Positions 27,801 through 38,341 of a DNA stretch of 64,000 nt are shown here, one piece after another (position 1 is the stretch's first letter; each line of letters starts with the position of its first letter). Both the position numbers and the translations under genes were made by a program. The stretch comes from an uncultured Roseobacter sp. (GTDB lineage Bacteria > Pseudomonadota > Alphaproteobacteria > Rhodobacterales > Rhodobacteraceae): assembly GCF_947495025.1 (NCBI RefSeq), contig NZ_CANLXG010000001.1, forward strand, positions 806,001 through 870,000. The letters run 5' to 3'. The notes below the pieces were generated by a model. It was not told where the DNA came from. It made no database searches and saw only the letters and a program-made list of their open reading frames with translations.

Positions 27801-30800
27801 GCCACAGCAACCTGCCAGAACTCATCCCCCTCCAGCAGCAGCGAGATGGCAAGATCACACGAGATCAGTGCGGCTGCCTGTTTCACAATCGCCTCGAACA
27901 CGGGTCTGGTGTCAGAAGGCGACTCGCTGATCACCCGCAGGACATCCGCGCTTGCAGTCTGCCGTGCGAGCGCATCCTGGGTTTCGCGCAGAAGCCGGGC
28001 GTTCTCGATCGCGATGCTCGCCTGGCTGGCAAATGTCTGAACCACCTCGACATATTCCGACGCCGGTGGCGTGGTGTCGGGCCATGCAAGAATGATCACG
28101 CCCCAGACGCGGCCTTCCGCCTTGACCGGAACGCCCAGAACCCTGCGGAACCCGACACTGCGGGCCAGTTCCGGCGAAAAGTACTCTCCGTTCCAGGCAT
28201 CTTCAAAATGCTCAGTCCGGCCTGACTGGCTGACTTTGTACGACATATGCCCGGTGCCGTCCGTGACCGGGTAATCCGCCTTGAGATCAGTCTCGGCTTC
28301 AGGCGGAAAGCCATGCTGGGCCGTGAAGTGAAAAACACCGCCTTCAACGCGGTCAAACACACAGAACCTGGCGCCGCACAGCTCGGCCGATTTGCGCACG
28401 ATCAGGTCAAAAACCGGCTGCAGATCGGAGGTTGCCTCGTTGATGACCTGCAGGATTTCTGCGCTGGCCTGTTCGCGCACGAGTGCGTCCTCCACCTCGG
28501 CTGTGCGTTGCTGTACCTCATCAAAGAGCCGGGCATTACTGATCGCAATCACAGCCTGGGCGGCAAAGGTTTCCAGCAGCCCGATCTGCTTTTTCGTGAA
28601 CGCCCCCGCTTCACTGTGGGCCATGGCAATAACACCGACCGTAATGCCCTTGTGCACAAGCGGCACACCAAGCGTGGTAAGATATTCGCCAATATCAGCG
28701 GCCTCTTTCCAGGTGTAGGACGGGTCGTTTCGCGTGTCAGAGATACAGACCGTTTTTCCGTGCAGCGCCGTCCGGCCGATGCAGGAGCCTTCCCCCGGCG
28801 CAATCGGATGGTCGCTCAGGTACTGAAGGAACGCGGGCGAAACATTGTTTGACGCCGCAACACGGTAAAGGCCGTCCAGCGGGTCGCGCATGGCAAAGAA
28901 CGCATATTCCGGCGCACAGATACGGGAGGCCACGCTCAGGATCTGTTCCAGAACCGGGTCCAGTTCGTTCGGAGAGCGGGAAATGACATCCAGAACTTCG
29001 GATGTGGCTGTCTGATATTCGAGCGCTTCGGTGACTTCTGCGGTGCGTGCCTCCACTTCTTCGAACAGGCGCGCGTTGTTCAGGGCGATGACCGCCTGAT
29101 CCGCAAAGGTTTCCACCAGTTCGATCTGTCTGGGCGTAAACGGCGTGGGTTCGGGACGGGCCAGATCAAGCACTGCAATGACCTGCCCGTCACGGATCAG
29201 TGGCACCGCAATGATCGATCGCCAGCCCCCCAGCTCAGTTGATTCCGGTGTCGCGAAATCCGCGTCCTGCGTGATGTCGGGAATGTGGATTGTCCGCTTT
29301 TCGATGACCGCGCGCCCGGCGACATTCGTGCGATCAAGCCTGTGCGGGTTTTCAGAATGAAATGCGATCATCTCCGCCGAGCATCCGGTATTTGCGCCCA
29401 GATGAAGCTCGTCGCCTACGCGGTTGAACAGAATACATATTGAGGCATCGCACAACCTTGCCGCGGCCTCGATCAGTCGCTGCAGAACCGACGGCAGGTC
29501 GAAAGCATCCTCGCTGATCGCCTTGAGCACATCTGCGGTCGCGGTCTGCTGCTGCAGGGCCTCTTCGGTATCTTTGAAAAGGTGCGTGTTCCGGATCGCG
29601 ATACCGGCCTGCCGCGCAAATGTATCAACCAGATCAATGTCAGCCTGCGAGGGCGTTTTTCCGTCCGGAAACGCCAGTACGACCGTGCCCCAGATGTCCT
29701 CACCAACGCGCATCGGTATGCCCACAAGATGTCTGAACCCGACTTCCCGCGCGATTGCGTGGTCATAGTACGAAGGGTCCTGAGCGTCTTCGAGATGAAC
29801 AATCTCACCGGAACGGATCACCTTTGTGGTGATGTTGTCTTCGATCAGAGGGGCCGGCCAGTTGGCCCTGTAAGCCTCAATCCGTTCATCACTGAAACCG
29901 TGGCTGGAACAGAAATGGTTCAGCTGTCCGTCGTAGCGCCAGACAATACAGAACGCTGCCCCGCAGAGTTCCGCTGACCTGCGTGTAACAAGATCGAATA
30001 CTGGCTGAAGATCGTTTCCTGAGCTGTTGATAACACGCAGAATATCCGATGTTGCAGTCTGGCGGGCCAGAGCATCCTGTGTTTCATCAAAGAGCCGTGC
30101 ATTCTCAATGGCAATGCTGGCCTGATCCGCAAAGGTTTCGACCAGCTGCACGTCTTCGGCGGGCGGCGTATACCCGCGATGCCAGCCCAGCGAGATCACG
30201 CCCCATACCCTGCCGCCGACGCGGATCGGTATCCCCATTGCTTTTTCGAGCCCCATCTGGCTGGCCAGAGCGTGGTCATGATAGTCAGGCGATGACGCGT
30301 CCTCGAGCAGGTAAATCTCACCGCTGCTGGCAACACGACCGGCGATTGTGTTCTCATTCAGCGCAATCGGCTCACGCACATCGTGTTCGTCCAGCGCAGC
30401 CGGAGAATACCCCGCACTGGCGCAGAATTCTGAAACGCCGGAATCAACCCGCAGCAGCATGCAGTACACTGCCTTGCTCATCTCTGAAGCGGTCCGGACG
30501 ATTGCCTCGAAAACCGGCCGGGTATCCGACTGCGACCCGCCAATCACACCGAGAATATCCGATGTGGCTGTCTGACGGGCGAGCGCATCCTGCGTCGCCC
30601 TGAACTGACGCGCGTTCTGAACAGCAACGACGGCCTGTTCAGCAAAAGTTGAAACCAGGTCCGTCTCATCCGGGGAAAAGCGCGCCACCTCACGACGGCA
30701 CAGCACCAGAACGCCCAGTCCTTTTCCTTCGGAGATCAGCGGGACACAGACCCGTGTCCGCAATCCCTCTTCGTCTACCAGCTGCCGCGCAATGGGGTGA

Positions 30801-32311
30801 CCGGACCGATAGTATTCGGTCTCTTTGAGGTCATCCTGCTGGATCACCCGCCGCTGAAGGATGCTCTGAAAAGTGGTCTGACTGTCGTTTGCCTCCCAGG
30901 TATCACCCACGGTCATCGACCGGGTTGCTTCTCCCGCACTGGCCACCAGACGCCATTTTGTGTCGTTGTCCTCCAGCAGCAGAAACATCGTCATCGGTGC
31001 CTTACACAGCCGTTCAGCGTTCCGGACGATTGCGTCAAAAACGGGCGTTTCGTCATCCCGGCTCTGACTGATAACATCGAGGATTTCCGCCGAGGCCTTT
31101 TCGCGTTCCAGACGGGTCTGAACCTCTCGGAACTGGCGCACGTTTTCGATTGCAATCACAGCCTGGGCGGCAAATGTTTCGACAAGAGCAATTTCATCGG
31201 CACTGAATGCGCTGAGCCTGCGCCGTGACAGGGTGATGTTACCAAACGCCACGCCACTTTTCAGCAGCGGTACACTGAGTTGCGTCTGAACGCCCTCAAC
31301 GTCCACCAGTTTGCGCCGTCCTTCATGGCCCTGTCTGTAAAGGTCTGTGTCCGCGAGGTTCTCAACCTGAACCACCCGCGCTTCGCGCACCGCCACGCAC
31401 ATACCCAGAGGCTCTGACAAATCAAACGCGGTACCTGGCGGGAACGAGCCGTAATCTTTGTGCGCGCTGCTTGCTGCGATGTACAAATGCGTCCCGGCAT
31501 CGTTGACCAGCTGAAGCCCACTGCCGTCAGCGCCGCAAAGCCGCTCGGCCTGCTGCAGGACGGCGCGGAACACCGGCTCTGCATCATCGCGGCTCTGGCT
31601 GATAACGGCGAGAATTTCACGCGTCGCGGCCTCGCGTTCGAGCCGCGCCTGCATGTCCCTGAACTGAAGCGCATTGTCGAGCGCAATGACGGCCTGAGCG
31701 CCAAACGCCCGGACAAGCGCAATCTCATTTTCTGTAAAGGGATCGACCTCGTCACGGAAAAGCGTGATCAGTCCGATGGCTGATCCGTCCCGGGTCAGCG
31801 GGGCAAACAGAACGCTGCGGATATTGTTTTCATCCACCATCGACCGGACAACCGGGCTGCCTTCCCGGTAGAGCCGGCTCTCGCCCATATCCGCATGGGC
31901 AATCAGTTCGTTGTTGATAACGCACCTGGCGGCGTATGACAGGTTCGGATCCATTTTCAGCTGGCCAGTCTCAAACATCTCGACGGCCCTGGGCAACAGG
32001 CCTTTGTGCGCGGCCAGCGTCTGGTGTTCGTCCTGTGCCGTGGCCAGGATCAGCCCGCCCATGCGCGCATTGCACAGTGTCCGGGCGTTTTCCAGAATTG
32101 CATCAAATATCGGGGTTTCATCATGGCGTGACGTGCTCATCACCTGCATGATCTCTGACATCGCCGCAAGCTGCGCCTGCAGATCAGAAGCGCTCAGTTC
32201 CGGACGCGGGTCGGGCGCTGCAGCAGATGAGGGGCGTTTGTCTTGTTCCAAAGTGTTCAGATCGCCCTGTTCATACCGGTTGGTTGCTCGTTTTGAACAG
32301 ACTAGCCACAA
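24836..32311 (-). CDS. Giant hybrid histidine kinase with eleven GAF domains
   Basis: About 2,491 aa, soluble (no membrane segment seen). I count eleven tandem GAF domains (about 60-1950) joined by coiled linkers of the [15 protein letters not shown] type. They are followed by HisKA (His about 1984 in MSHEIRTPM), HATPase ([17 protein letters not shown] about 2165) and two receivers with Asp in [10 protein letters not shown] (about 2274) and [10 protein letters not shown] (about 2414). GAFs fall into subclasses: 1-3, 4-5 and 8, 6-7, and 9-11. The start is uncertain: TTG 32311 or TTG 32251; no early ATG exists. It heads an operon with HPt and a receiver-cyclase and is divergent from the glycine riboswitch. 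Ligands are unknown. Confidence 0.92.
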   Translation of the reverse strand: MWLVCSKRATNRYEQGDLNTLEQDKRPSSAAAPDPRPELSASDLQAQLAAMSEIMQVMSTSRHDETPIFDAILENARTLCNARMGGLILATAQDEHQTLAAHKGLLPRAVEMFETGQLKMDPNLSYAARCVINNELIAHADMGESRLYREGSPVVRSMVDENNIRSVLFAPLTRDGSAIGLITLFRDEVDPFTENEIALVRAFGAQAVIALDNALQFRDMQARLEREAATREILAVISQSRDDAEPVFRAVLQQAERLCGADGSGLQLVNDAGTHLYIAASSAHKDYGSFPPGTAFDLSEPLGMCVAVREARVVQVENLADTDLYRQGHEGRRKLVDVEGVQTQLSVPLLKSGVAFGNITLSRRRLSAFSADEIALVETFAAQAVIAIENVRQFREVQTRLEREKASAEILDVISQSRDDETPVFDAIVRNAERLCKAPMTMFLLLEDNDTKWRLVASAGEATRSMTVGDTWEANDSQTTFQSILQRRVIQQDDLKETEYYRSGHPIARQLVDEEGLRTRVCVPLISEGKGLGVLVLCRREVARFSPDETDLVSTFAEQAVVAVQNARQFRATQDALARQTATSDILGVIGGSQSDTRPVFEAIVRTASEMSKAVYCMLLRVDSGVSEFCASAGYSPAALDEHDVREPIALNENTIAGRVASSGEIYLLEDASSPDYHDHALASQMGLEKAMGIPIRVGGRVWGVISLGWHRGYTPPAEDVQLVETFADQASIAIENARLFDETQDALARQTATSDILRVINSSGNDLQPVFDLVTRRSAELCGAAFCIVWRYDGQLNHFCSSHGFSDERIEAYRANWPAPLIEDNITTKVIRSGEIVHLEDAQDPSYYDHAIAREVGFRHLVGIPMRVGEDIWGTVVLAFPDGKTPSQADIDLVDTFARQAGIAIRNTHLFKDTEEALQQQTATADVLKAISEDAFDLPSVLQRLIEAAARLCDASICILFNRVGDELHLGANTGCSAEMIAFHSENPHRLDRTNVAGRAVIEKRTIHIPDITQDADFATPESTELGGWRSIIAVPLIRDGQVIAVLDLARPEPTPFTPRQIELVETFADQAVIALNNARLFEEVEARTAEVTEALEYQTATSEVLDVISRSPNELDPVLEQILSVASRICAPEYAFFAMRDPLDGLYRVAASNNVSPAFLQYLSDHPIAPGEGSCIGRTALHGKTVCISDTRNDPSYTWKEAADIGEYLTTLGVPLVHKGITVGVIAMAHSEAGAFTKKQIGLLETFAAQAVIAISNARLFDEVQQRTAEVEDALVREQASAEILQVINEATSDLQPVFDLIVRKSAELCGARFCVFDRVEGGVFHFTAQHGFPPEAETDLKADYPVTDGTGHMSYKVSQSGRTEHFEDAWNGEYFSPELARSVGFRRVLGVPVKAEGRVWGVIILAWPDTTPPASEYVEVVQTFASQASIAIENARLLRETQDALARQTASADVLRVISESPSDTRPVFEAIVKQAAALISCDLAISLLLEGDEFWQVAVATPDGLEKEISEMRTKLDPEANLPSRVLAGKKIIHLPDWDAVDLPARDAAIRDRHGFRSSLMLPLMRGDVCLGGLGLIRKTKRAFTDDETAIAKSFCDQAVIAIENVRLFHETQTALARQTASADILRVISQSPTDTTPVFEAIARAGCQLLGCDGSVVMLRDGDTLTPTAGVQNGGVLDTLVRRKIPIDPGRNYPSRVAATGQMVHIPDHREAELLPHEVDTFEKFGLKSVLYLPLLRENESVGVLIFTRTETVRSFSEDEIELGHSFCDQAVIAIENVRLFNETQSALARQTASTDILRVISSVQTDVAPVMNAICEAATSLLSSDLAFVMISDGKTYSPVAGATPDGKLEDLGPQNLPVDPAANFPSRAISERRILHLPDWTNIELPPHEQRIHDRYGVHSALYVPLEYKGDFQGLLVFARAEKKAYSGDDIDLASSFGNQAVIAIENTRLFREAEEARAAAEKANEAKSAFLATMSHEIRTPMNAVIGMSGLLMDTSLDAEQHDYARTIRDSGDALLGIINEILDFSKIEAGQMDIEDHPFDLRECIESALDLVAGRAAEKQLDVAYILDDNVPAAISADLTRLRQILLNLLSNAVKFTEEGEVVLSVSATRSSGKSVSLEFAVRDTGIGLTEAGMGRLFQSFSQADSSTTRKYGGTGLGLAISKRLAELMGGTMWATSEGAGKGSCFCFSIDARKSDLPEARSRSLAGEQSELLGKRLLVVDDNATNLKILSLQTQKWGTRTEAFSLPGEALDAVVRNDAFDLAILDMHMPDMDGVALAHEIRRHRPDLPLVLFSSLGIRDAEAEDDLFAAYLAKPLRQSHLFDTLVTLFAPAGVPKIEPKRSDKPKTDPGMAMRHPLRILLAEDNLVNQKLAIRLLEQMGYRADLASNGKEALESVARQTYDVVLMDVQMPEMDGLEASRRITSEYDADARPRIVAMTANAMEGDREMCLAAGMDDYIAKPIRVDRLIEALLNVPPYVREKT

Positions 32312-32449
32312 AAGTTACCCGAAACCAACAACTCAGAACGTCGCGAGACAATCGGTGTGCTCTTACGGCGCCGGGACACCACCTTTTCAGGGCTGCCGAG
32401 ATTTCGGTTGATCGAATCACAGTCCTCTACTAAGCCGCGATTCAGCAAG

Positions 32450-32622
32450 GCTATACCGGGAGAAGACGGGTCACCGTCGCCGAAGGAGCAACCGCCCCGG
32501 AAACTCTCAGGTCCCAGGACCGGTATGGCTGAAACACTCCGGAAAGCGGCCCCTGTCGGGGTCCACCGTAGGAGAAAGCCCGGGACACCGGGTGAAACTC
32601 TCAGGTTCCACGCACGGAGGGG
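32450..32622 (+). ncRNA. Tandem glycine riboswitch
   Basis: Two glycine-aptamer cores in series. Aptamer I: P1 GCTATACCGG (32450-32459) pairs with CCGGTATGGC (32520-32529) and contains CGCCGAAGGAGCAA and AACTCTCAGG. Aptamer II: CTCCG (32537-32541) pairs with CGGAG (32615-32619), with CACCGTAGGAGAAA and GAAACTCTCAGG. The short linker is typical of cooperative tandem glycine switches. It precedes a DadA-like oxidase. Confidence 0.92.
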
Positions 32623-32646
32623 GCACGCGGCCGAGGCCGCACGTGC
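32623..32646 (+). promoter_or_regulatory. Expression-platform hairpin before dadA
   Basis: GCAC-GCGGCC-GA-GGCCGC-AC-GTGC forms a strong stem immediately after aptamer II. It ends directly before the Shine-Dalgarno GAGGAAAG and 13 nt before the ATG at 32660. It likely mediates riboswitch control of translation or transcript stability; no T run makes a simple terminator unlikely. Confidence 0.5.
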
Positions 32647-32659
32647 GAGGAAAGCAAAC

Positions 32660-33907
32660 ATGTCCAGAGTTGCCGTTATCGGAGCCGGTGTCACCGGCCT
32701 TACCACCGCCTATGAACTGCTGAACCGGGGTTTTGATGTCACAGTGTTCGACCGCAACCGCTATGCGGCTATGGAAACAAGCTTTGCCAATGGCGGTCAG
32801 CTGTCGGCCTCCAATGCCGAGGTCTGGACGCAGTGGGGGACCGTGCTGAAGGGTATCCGCTGGATGCTGCAGGCCGATGCGCCACTGCTGGTCAACCCGG
32901 CCCCCACCCTGCACAAAATGCGCTGGATGGCAGAGTTTCTGTCCAACATCCCCAACTACAGAGCCAACACCATAGAAACCGTCAGGCTCGCCATTGCTGC
33001 GCGCGCGGTTCTCTTCGAGATGGCCGACCGCGAAGGCATCGATTTTGATCTGGAGCGTCGCGGCATTCTGCACTTTTACGACCGTCAGAAAGACCTGGCG
33101 CATGCCCGGCGCGTAAACGAACTGCTGCGCGAAGGCGGGCTGGACCGACGCGAGGTTTCCGTCGACGAGGTGCGCGCAATCGAACCCGCCCTGCAGGGCG
33201 ACATCATCGGCGGTTTTGTGACAGAATCCGACAGCTCGGGTGACATTCACAAATTCACCATGGGTCTGTCGCGGGCCTGCGCCCGCCGCGGCGCCGAGCT
33301 CCGGTTCGGAGCCGACGTGGAGCGCCTCGCAGCGCGTGATGGCGCCGTGCGTGTTACAGCTGGTGGCGTCACCGACGTGTTTGATGCTGTCGTCGTCAGC
33401 GCGGGTATTCAGAGCCGCGAGTTCGCCCGCCAGCTGGGGGACCGCGTCAACATCTATCCGGTCAAAGGCTATTCCGTCACTGTGTCGCTGGATGATGCAG
33501 AAAGCCAGGCAGCTGCTCCCTGGATCAGCCTGCTGGATGACCGTGCCAAGATCGTCGCCAGCCGCTTTGGCGCAAATCGTTTCCGCATCGCGGGAACGGC
33601 CGAATTCAACGGCGCTAACCGGGACATCCGCGCAGACCGTATCCGGCCCCTGACCGAATGGTGCGAACGTCACTTCCCCGGCGTCTCGACCGAGAATGTC
33701 ACACCCTGGGCCGGGCTGCGTCCGATGATGCCGTCCATGTTGCCACGCGTCGGCCGCGGCAAAGCGCCGGGCGTTTTCTATAACACCGGGCATGGCCATC
33801 TGGGCTGGACTCTTTCGGCGGCCACAGCCCGGATCATTGCGGGCAGCGTCGCGGACGAAAAGGGCCAGAGCATCCGGCTGTCCGGACCCGTGGCGAAAGC
33901 CGCATGA
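32660..33907 (+). CDS. dadA: D-amino acid dehydrogenase / glycine-oxidising flavoenzyme (DadA family)
   Basis: FAD-dependent oxidase/dehydrogenase of the DAO family, about 415 aa from ATG 32660 with GAGGAAAG upstream. The frame is open further upstream through the riboswitch, but that is non-coding RNA. The N-terminal GxGxxG is VAVIGAGVTGLTTAYEL; the C-terminal GHGHLGWTLSAATARI closes the FAD site; a DadA-like QLSASNAE segment follows the dinucleotide fold. Control by a glycine riboswitch suggests that the physiological substrate includes glycine or that it feeds glycine catabolism (inference). Confidence 0.82.
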   Translation: MSRVAVIGAGVTGLTTAYELLNRGFDVTVFDRNRYAAMETSFANGGQLSASNAEVWTQWGTVLKGIRWMLQADAPLLVNPAPTLHKMRWMAEFLSNIPNYRANTIETVRLAIAARAVLFEMADREGIDFDLERRGILHFYDRQKDLAHARRVNELLREGGLDRREVSVDEVRAIEPALQGDIIGGFVTESDSSGDIHKFTMGLSRACARRGAELRFGADVERLAARDGAVRVTAGGVTDVFDAVVVSAGIQSREFARQLGDRVNIYPVKGYSVTVSLDDAESQAAAPWISLLDDRAKIVASRFGANRFRIAGTAEFNGANRDIRADRIRPLTEWCERHFPGVSTENVTPWAGLRPMMPSMLPRVGRGKAPGVFYNTGHGHLGWTLSAATARIIAGSVADEKGQSIRLSGPVAKAA

Positions 33908-33916
33908 ATCCACAGG

Positions 33917-33944
33917 CACGGGTGACGGTGCGCCGTCACCCGTG
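33917..33944. terminator. Bidirectional terminator stem after dadA
   Basis: CACGGGTGACGG-TGCG-CCGTCACCCGTG is a perfect 12-bp stem with a 4-nt loop. It lies between the convergent dadA stop and the glycosyltransferase stop (33948). No T tract is evident. Confidence 0.65.
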
Positions 33945-33947
33945 ATC

Positions 33948-34976
33948 TCAGACCGCTTGCATCAATGTGGTGTCTGCAAGCGGCTGTTCCACCAAGGAAC
34001 TGCCGGTGAATACGCGCAGCCACCTGGCGGCATAAAGTGACGGTTCCGACAGGCCGCGAGCCATACCACCGGTTTCACAGACCGGCGGCTCGGTCATCAT
34101 TTTCTGCAGGCCTGCGGCCCAGGCTTCAGCGGACCGCCCGGACTGAACCCGGATGCCGTTTCCCGCCTGATCGCGCAGCCCGTCGACATCGGCCACGAGT
34201 ACCGGCCGGCCTGCGGCCCTGGCTTCCTGAGCGACCAGGCCGAAGGCCTCCCAGCGCGAAGGCATCGCGACCATGCTCACGGCGGCATAGGCCGCGCGTA
34301 CATCATCTGTATGTCCGCAGAACGTGATCCTCGGATCCGGCCCGGCAAGAGTTTCAAGCCGTCCGCGCTCGTCCCCTTCCCCGAAAAACAACAGTTGTGC
34401 GTCTGATTGCGGACACATCCGGAACGCCTCGATCAGCATGTCAAAACCCTTCTGCGGCTCCAGCCGGCCAAAAGCCCCGATAACCGGACGGGCGGTTTGA
34501 ACCGGGGCAATATCCGCAAGTCCGGTCATATCGACCTGTGGATGGATCACGGACAGCGCCTCGGGTTGCACAAGGTTACGTGCCTGCATCCATTTGGCCT
34601 GTTCGTTGCTGACGGCTACGACCCGGTCAAAAAGCGCATAGGAAACGCGCAGCATCGTATGAAAACGTCGCTTGTTCGGAACATTCAGGGCCGAGAACGC
34701 CGGTGTATAACTGTGCTCGATATGAACAAGGCGCACCGTCGGATTGAGCGCCCGCAGGGTCATCAGCGCCGGCAGGCCACGCCAGCGCAACGACAGGTGA
34801 GACACCACGACATCAGCGTCGTGTCTGTCTGCGCCCAGCGCATTTTTACTGACGGGCTTTACGGTCTGACTTAACCTGCCGGCAAAGTCGGGGAGTGCCA
34901 GCAGATTATCAAGCATCCGCATCACACCGCCGGGCGTGCAGTCATCAACAAGGTGTACGATTTTCAGAGGTTTCAT
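33948..34976 (-). CDS. Glycosyltransferase family 4-type
   Basis: Retaining GT-B glycosyltransferase, 342 aa. N-terminus KIVHLVDDCTPGGVMRML; the nucleotide-sugar site is visible as PVIGAFGRLEPQKGFDMLIEAF, and the catalytic E(x)7E-like region MPSRWEAFGLVAQEARAAG lies near residue 240. AGGAGAAAAAAG precedes the ATG. It is the last gene of the flippase-GT2-GT2-GT4 operon of the exopolysaccharide locus. The transferred sugar is unknown. Confidence 0.87.
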   Translation of the reverse strand: MKPLKIVHLVDDCTPGGVMRMLDNLLALPDFAGRLSQTVKPVSKNALGADRHDADVVVSHLSLRWRGLPALMTLRALNPTVRLVHIEHSYTPAFSALNVPNKRRFHTMLRVSYALFDRVVAVSNEQAKWMQARNLVQPEALSVIHPQVDMTGLADIAPVQTARPVIGAFGRLEPQKGFDMLIEAFRMCPQSDAQLLFFGEGDERGRLETLAGPDPRITFCGHTDDVRAAYAAVSMVAMPSRWEAFGLVAQEARAAGRPVLVADVDGLRDQAGNGIRVQSGRSAEAWAAGLQKMMTEPPVCETGGMARGLSEPSLYAARWLRVFTGSSLVEQPLADTTLMQAV

Positions 34977-34990
34977 CTTTTTTCTCCTAT

Positions 34991-35974
34991 TCAGCGGGCG
35001 CGGAATGCAATCAGGCGCGCAGCCTGACGCAGGGGCCCGGGGCCAAGGACGTGCAGCATGGCAGCGGCACTTATGGTCACAGAGGACCGGACGGGTTCCT
35101 CGAGCAGCGGGCGCGCGGAACTTGCCATTGCCCTGCAGACCAGCGGCCAGGCCTGCCGGGTATCCAGCGCACTGATCGCCCGGCGCGCCAGATAGCGCAG
35201 CTGATACGCGCGCGCGACGCCTTCCCAGCGCGTGAAAAATCCGGGGTTACAGGGCCGCAGTTTCGAGATCATCCGCTCCCACGATGCCAGCTGGCGCTCG
35301 GTCGCTGCAGAAAGGCCGTTCGGGTTTACCCGGTAGCCTGTCAGAAACCCCGGAATCCCCTCGACCTGCCAGTCTGTTGTCAGCACCAGCCGGAGCCAGC
35401 ATTCGATATCCTCTGACTGGCGGAACGTTTCGTCAAAATACCAGTCGCGCCGGCGCTCGACTGCCGGCCGCCACGCGATGTCGTCAAGCGCTGCGCGACG
35501 CATGACAGCGGACGATCCGTTGCCGACCGGGTTGCGGCACAGAATAGTGCGTGCCGAAATATTGCGCAGCCGCGGGCGTTGTCTCATCCCGGTCGGGCGG
35601 GATGCGTCGTCAATCAGCACAGACCCCGAAAAACTCAGACCGACGTCAGGCGATGCGTTCAGGTGATCGACATGGGCAGCCAGTTTCTCGGGCATCCAGA
35701 TATCGTCTGCATCACAGAACCCCACATACCGTCCCCGGGCCGCGTCAATACCGGAGTTCCGCGCGCCGGCGAGGCCCCGGTTGGCCTGGGTGATGATCCG
35801 CAGCCGGGGATCAGATGCAAATGCCTCTGCAACGCGCAGCGTGCCGTCCGTAGAGCCGTCGTTGACAACGAGTATCTCAAAATCCCGGAACGACTGCGCG
35901 AGCAGTGACTGAAGGGTCCCGGCAAGCGTGGTTTCAGAGTTAAAGGCGGGTACGACAATCGAAGCTGTTGGCAT
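34991..35974 (-). CDS. Glycosyltransferase family 2
   Basis: Inverting GT-A glycosyltransferase, about 327 aa. I chose ATG 35974 (GAGGACACAGCC upstream), giving MPTASIVVPAFNSETTLAG; the longer open frame starting at 36103 overlaps the previous gene without support. VVNDGSTDGT and the DXD-like CDADDIW are present. It is paralogous to the next upstream gene. It probably adds one sugar of the repeat unit on the cytoplasmic face. Confidence 0.87.
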   Translation of the reverse strand: MPTASIVVPAFNSETTLAGTLQSLLAQSFRDFEILVVNDGSTDGTLRVAEAFASDPRLRIITQANRGLAGARNSGIDAARGRYVGFCDADDIWMPEKLAAHVDHLNASPDVGLSFSGSVLIDDASRPTGMRQRPRLRNISARTILCRNPVGNGSSAVMRRAALDDIAWRPAVERRRDWYFDETFRQSEDIECWLRLVLTTDWQVEGIPGFLTGYRVNPNGLSAATERQLASWERMISKLRPCNPGFFTRWEGVARAYQLRYLARRAISALDTRQAWPLVCRAMASSARPLLEEPVRSSVTISAAAMLHVLGPGPLRQAARLIAFRAR

Positions 35975-35988
35975 GGCTGTGTCCTCGG

Positions 35989-36909
35989 TCAGTTGGAAAA
36001 CAGGAAATGGCGGGTTCTGCGTGGCAGAACCGGCGCCGCGAATGCCGCGAGCGCGGTCATGCCGCCACGGCACAAGGGGAACAGAAAACCCCGGGCGCTG
36101 CATCGCAGTCCCTGCAGCGTAAAACGCGCCGGATCGAAGGCACCACTGTCGATCCGCAATGCGCGGCGGGCGAGATACCGCAGGTAAGCAGCTTCTGCGG
36201 ACGGGTCCGGGGCATAGCCGAAGCGACGGGCTGTCCTGAGGGCGTTTTCGCGTCCGGCGCGCATCGCCGGCAGGTCAGAGGAAAGGCCGGTGGGGCTGGC
36301 ACGGTACCAGACCTGAAGGCTGTCAACCGAACGGATGCAGGCCCCTTTGCCCACGAACCGCACGAGGAACTCAAGGTCCTCGTTGTGCACAACACCGGTG
36401 TCCAGCCCGCCTGCAGCCAGAAATGCGTGCCGCCCGACTGTCAGATTGGACATGGTGCAGACCGGGTTTTCGGCCAGCAGGACAGGCACTGTAAGTGGTG
36501 CATCATGCACTGTGGAAACCGTACGGCTGTCCGCAGGTGTCTGCCTGAAAAAGCCGATCTGTCCATAGAGCCCGTCCGCATCCGATTGTGCAAAAGCAGC
36601 AGCGAGTTCAGCAAGACGTTCAGGCGCCCAGATGTCGTCTGCATCACAGAAGGACAGATACGTGCCGGTCGCCACAACCGCCGCAGCATTGCGCGCGGCG
36701 CTAGGCCCCCTGCCCGGGTGGCGGATCAGGCGGATCCGGCTGTCCGCAGCAGCTGCCGCAGCGACCATCTGTGCTGTGCCGTCCTGTGACCCGTCGTCGA
36801 CAAAGATTGCTTCCCAGTCTGCACAGGTCTGAGTGCGGATGCTTTCAAGCGTCGGTGCGATCACTTCGGCTTCATTCAGGAAAGGGACAATAACTGAAAA
36901 CAGGGGCAT
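35989..36909 (-). CDS. Glycosyltransferase family 2
   Basis: About 306 aa from ATG 36909, which has GGAGGAG 6-7 nt upstream. FSVIVPFLNEAEVIAPTLES and FVDDGSQDGT mark the nucleotide-binding fold; CDADDIW is the metal-binding DXD region. It resembles its downstream neighbour in length and C-terminal RRALRIDSG/RRAISALD segments, suggesting duplication. It directly follows the flippase gene. Confidence 0.87.
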   Translation of the reverse strand: MPLFSVIVPFLNEAEVIAPTLESIRTQTCADWEAIFVDDGSQDGTAQMVAAAAAADSRIRLIRHPGRGPSAARNAAAVVATGTYLSFCDADDIWAPERLAELAAAFAQSDADGLYGQIGFFRQTPADSRTVSTVHDAPLTVPVLLAENPVCTMSNLTVGRHAFLAAGGLDTGVVHNEDLEFLVRFVGKGACIRSVDSLQVWYRASPTGLSSDLPAMRAGRENALRTARRFGYAPDPSAEAAYLRYLARRALRIDSGAFDPARFTLQGLRCSARGFLFPLCRGGMTALAAFAAPVLPRRTRHFLFSN

Positions 36910-36910
36910 A

Positions 36911-38146
36911 TCAGCTCCTCCTCTGGTGGGTACGAAAACCCGTTGGGACATAGTAAAAAGCAGCGCCAAGCATGATGACCGCCGACGTCACCAGATACCC
37001 GGTGGCAACCGCGGTCAGCCCAAGCGGCGTGAGCACGGCAGTGTTCAGCATCAGTGCGACAGCAATCAGGACGCTCACAGCAAATTCTTCCGCCGGGCGC
37101 TCACTGGCGCGCAGCCAGCCTGCAACAGCTGACCAGATCACTGACGGCAGGGCGGCAAAACAAAGGATGGAGACAACCGGTGCAATATCCTGCCAGCCAT
37201 CCCCCAGCAGCACAGGCACGTAAAACGGCGCCAGCGCGGCCTGAAGCGCGACCACGGGGGTCAGCACGACCAGCGACAGCCCCAGCCCCCCGCGCAGTGC
37301 GGCAAGCCGGTCACCGGCGGCACAAAGATAGGGGAACAGCACCACCGAGAAGGCCTGTGTAAAGGAAGTGGCCAGTCCCAGCCCGGCGTTGAACGCCATG
37401 AAATATATCCCGAGGCTTTCCGCCCCCAGCATGGCGCCGACGATCAGCTTGTCCGCCTGCATGCGCAGCACCCTGACGACTTCGGTCCCCAGCACGGCCC
37501 AGCCATAGGTCATGAAATCACGCAGCGGTGCGAACCCGTATTTCTCATCCGCGCGCCAGGGGCGCAGCCGCCGCATCAGGACCAGCCAGATCGGGGCAGC
37601 AATCACACGCGGCAGTACGAGCGCCAGCGGAGATGGCCAGAAAAGCGCCAGAATGACAGTAGCGATATTTGCGCCCGCCACCTGGGCCCCGGCAATCGCA
37701 GCCGTCTGGTGAAGCCTGCCTTCGCGCATTGCCAGCGCTGCCTGCACGAGCCCGGCAGGCATAAAAAGATACTCTGCCGCAAGCAGCGCCAGAAGCGCCG
37801 CCAGCGTCGGCTGGCCCATCAGAGCACAAAGACCGGCAACAGAGATCTGCAGCAGGAAAAGCCCCCCGCACCACCAGCGGAAAATCCAGCGCGCTGTGTT
37901 GCAGCGCTGTTCCAGCTCGTTCTCCGGCGATGCGATAATCCGCTGGCCTGCGCCGTTCTCTGTAAGTGCCTTGAGCAGGTCACCGGCAGCGAGCGCGGCA
38001 GCGGCCACCCCGATGGCCGCCGGGTCCATGGTGCGCGCAATGACAACGACCACCAGCAGGCGGGTGATCTTACCCGCCGCTTCTGATGCCGCATAGGACA
38101 GCAGCTGCTGCGCAAATCTGTTCCCTGCAAAAAAACGTGTCATCAC
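36911..38146 (-). CDS. Polysaccharide flippase (Wzx/MATE-type)
   Basis: Inner-membrane lipid-linked oligosaccharide flippase, 411 aa, with about twelve hydrophobic helices. The N-terminal SYAASEAAGKITRLLVVVVIARTMDP and mid-protein RMQADKLIVGAMLGAESLGIYFMAF are typical of the polysaccharide_synt superfamily. It heads the minus-strand operon with three glycosyltransferases. A CTATCC-type operator half-dyad lies 101-116 bp upstream. Confidence 0.85.
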   Translation of the reverse strand: MMTRFFAGNRFAQQLLSYAASEAAGKITRLLVVVVIARTMDPAAIGVAAAALAAGDLLKALTENGAGQRIIASPENELEQRCNTARWIFRWWCGGLFLLQISVAGLCALMGQPTLAALLALLAAEYLFMPAGLVQAALAMREGRLHQTAAIAGAQVAGANIATVILALFWPSPLALVLPRVIAAPIWLVLMRRLRPWRADEKYGFAPLRDFMTYGWAVLGTEVVRVLRMQADKLIVGAMLGAESLGIYFMAFNAGLGLATSFTQAFSVVLFPYLCAAGDRLAALRGGLGLSLVVLTPVVALQAALAPFYVPVLLGDGWQDIAPVVSILCFAALPSVIWSAVAGWLRASERPAEEFAVSVLIAVALMLNTAVLTPLGLTAVATGYLVTSAVIMLGAAFYYVPTGFRTHQRRS

Positions 38147-38246
38147 TCATCCGATCCGAACTGGTTACATGCTGCCGTTCTAAACAGGCTGAGAACGCAG
38201 GTCCCCCGCCCGGGCGGACAGCGTGGCAGGCCATCGGGGGTATGAC

Positions 38247-38262
38247 CTATCCGTTTGGATGC
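38247..38262. promoter_or_regulatory. EPS-locus operator A (CTATCC-N4-GGAT)
   Basis: CTATCCGTTTGGATGC: left arm perfect, right arm matches in four of six. It lies between the divergent flippase (start 38146) and wza-like (start 38342) genes, 80 bp before the latter. TTGCC follows 14 bp after the dyad. It belongs to the same motif family as sites at 42762, 45228 and 45955. Confidence 0.5.
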
Positions 38263-38341
38263 TTCGGCCATCCCCTTGCCAGTCTTATGCAATGAGCCGG
38301 TCTGGCGTAGGTCAGGGGCAGAAAAACGGAGTGTGTTAAAG

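Noticed and set aside
32357..32659. In-frame N-terminal extension of the dadA gene
   Set aside because: The frame is open but passes through both glycine aptamers; the FAD-binding N-terminus begins exactly at ATG 32660 with a Shine-Dalgarno.
32507..33919. Minus-strand ORF opposite dadA
   Set aside because: Antisense to a complete DadA-family gene and to the riboswitch; no recognisable domain.
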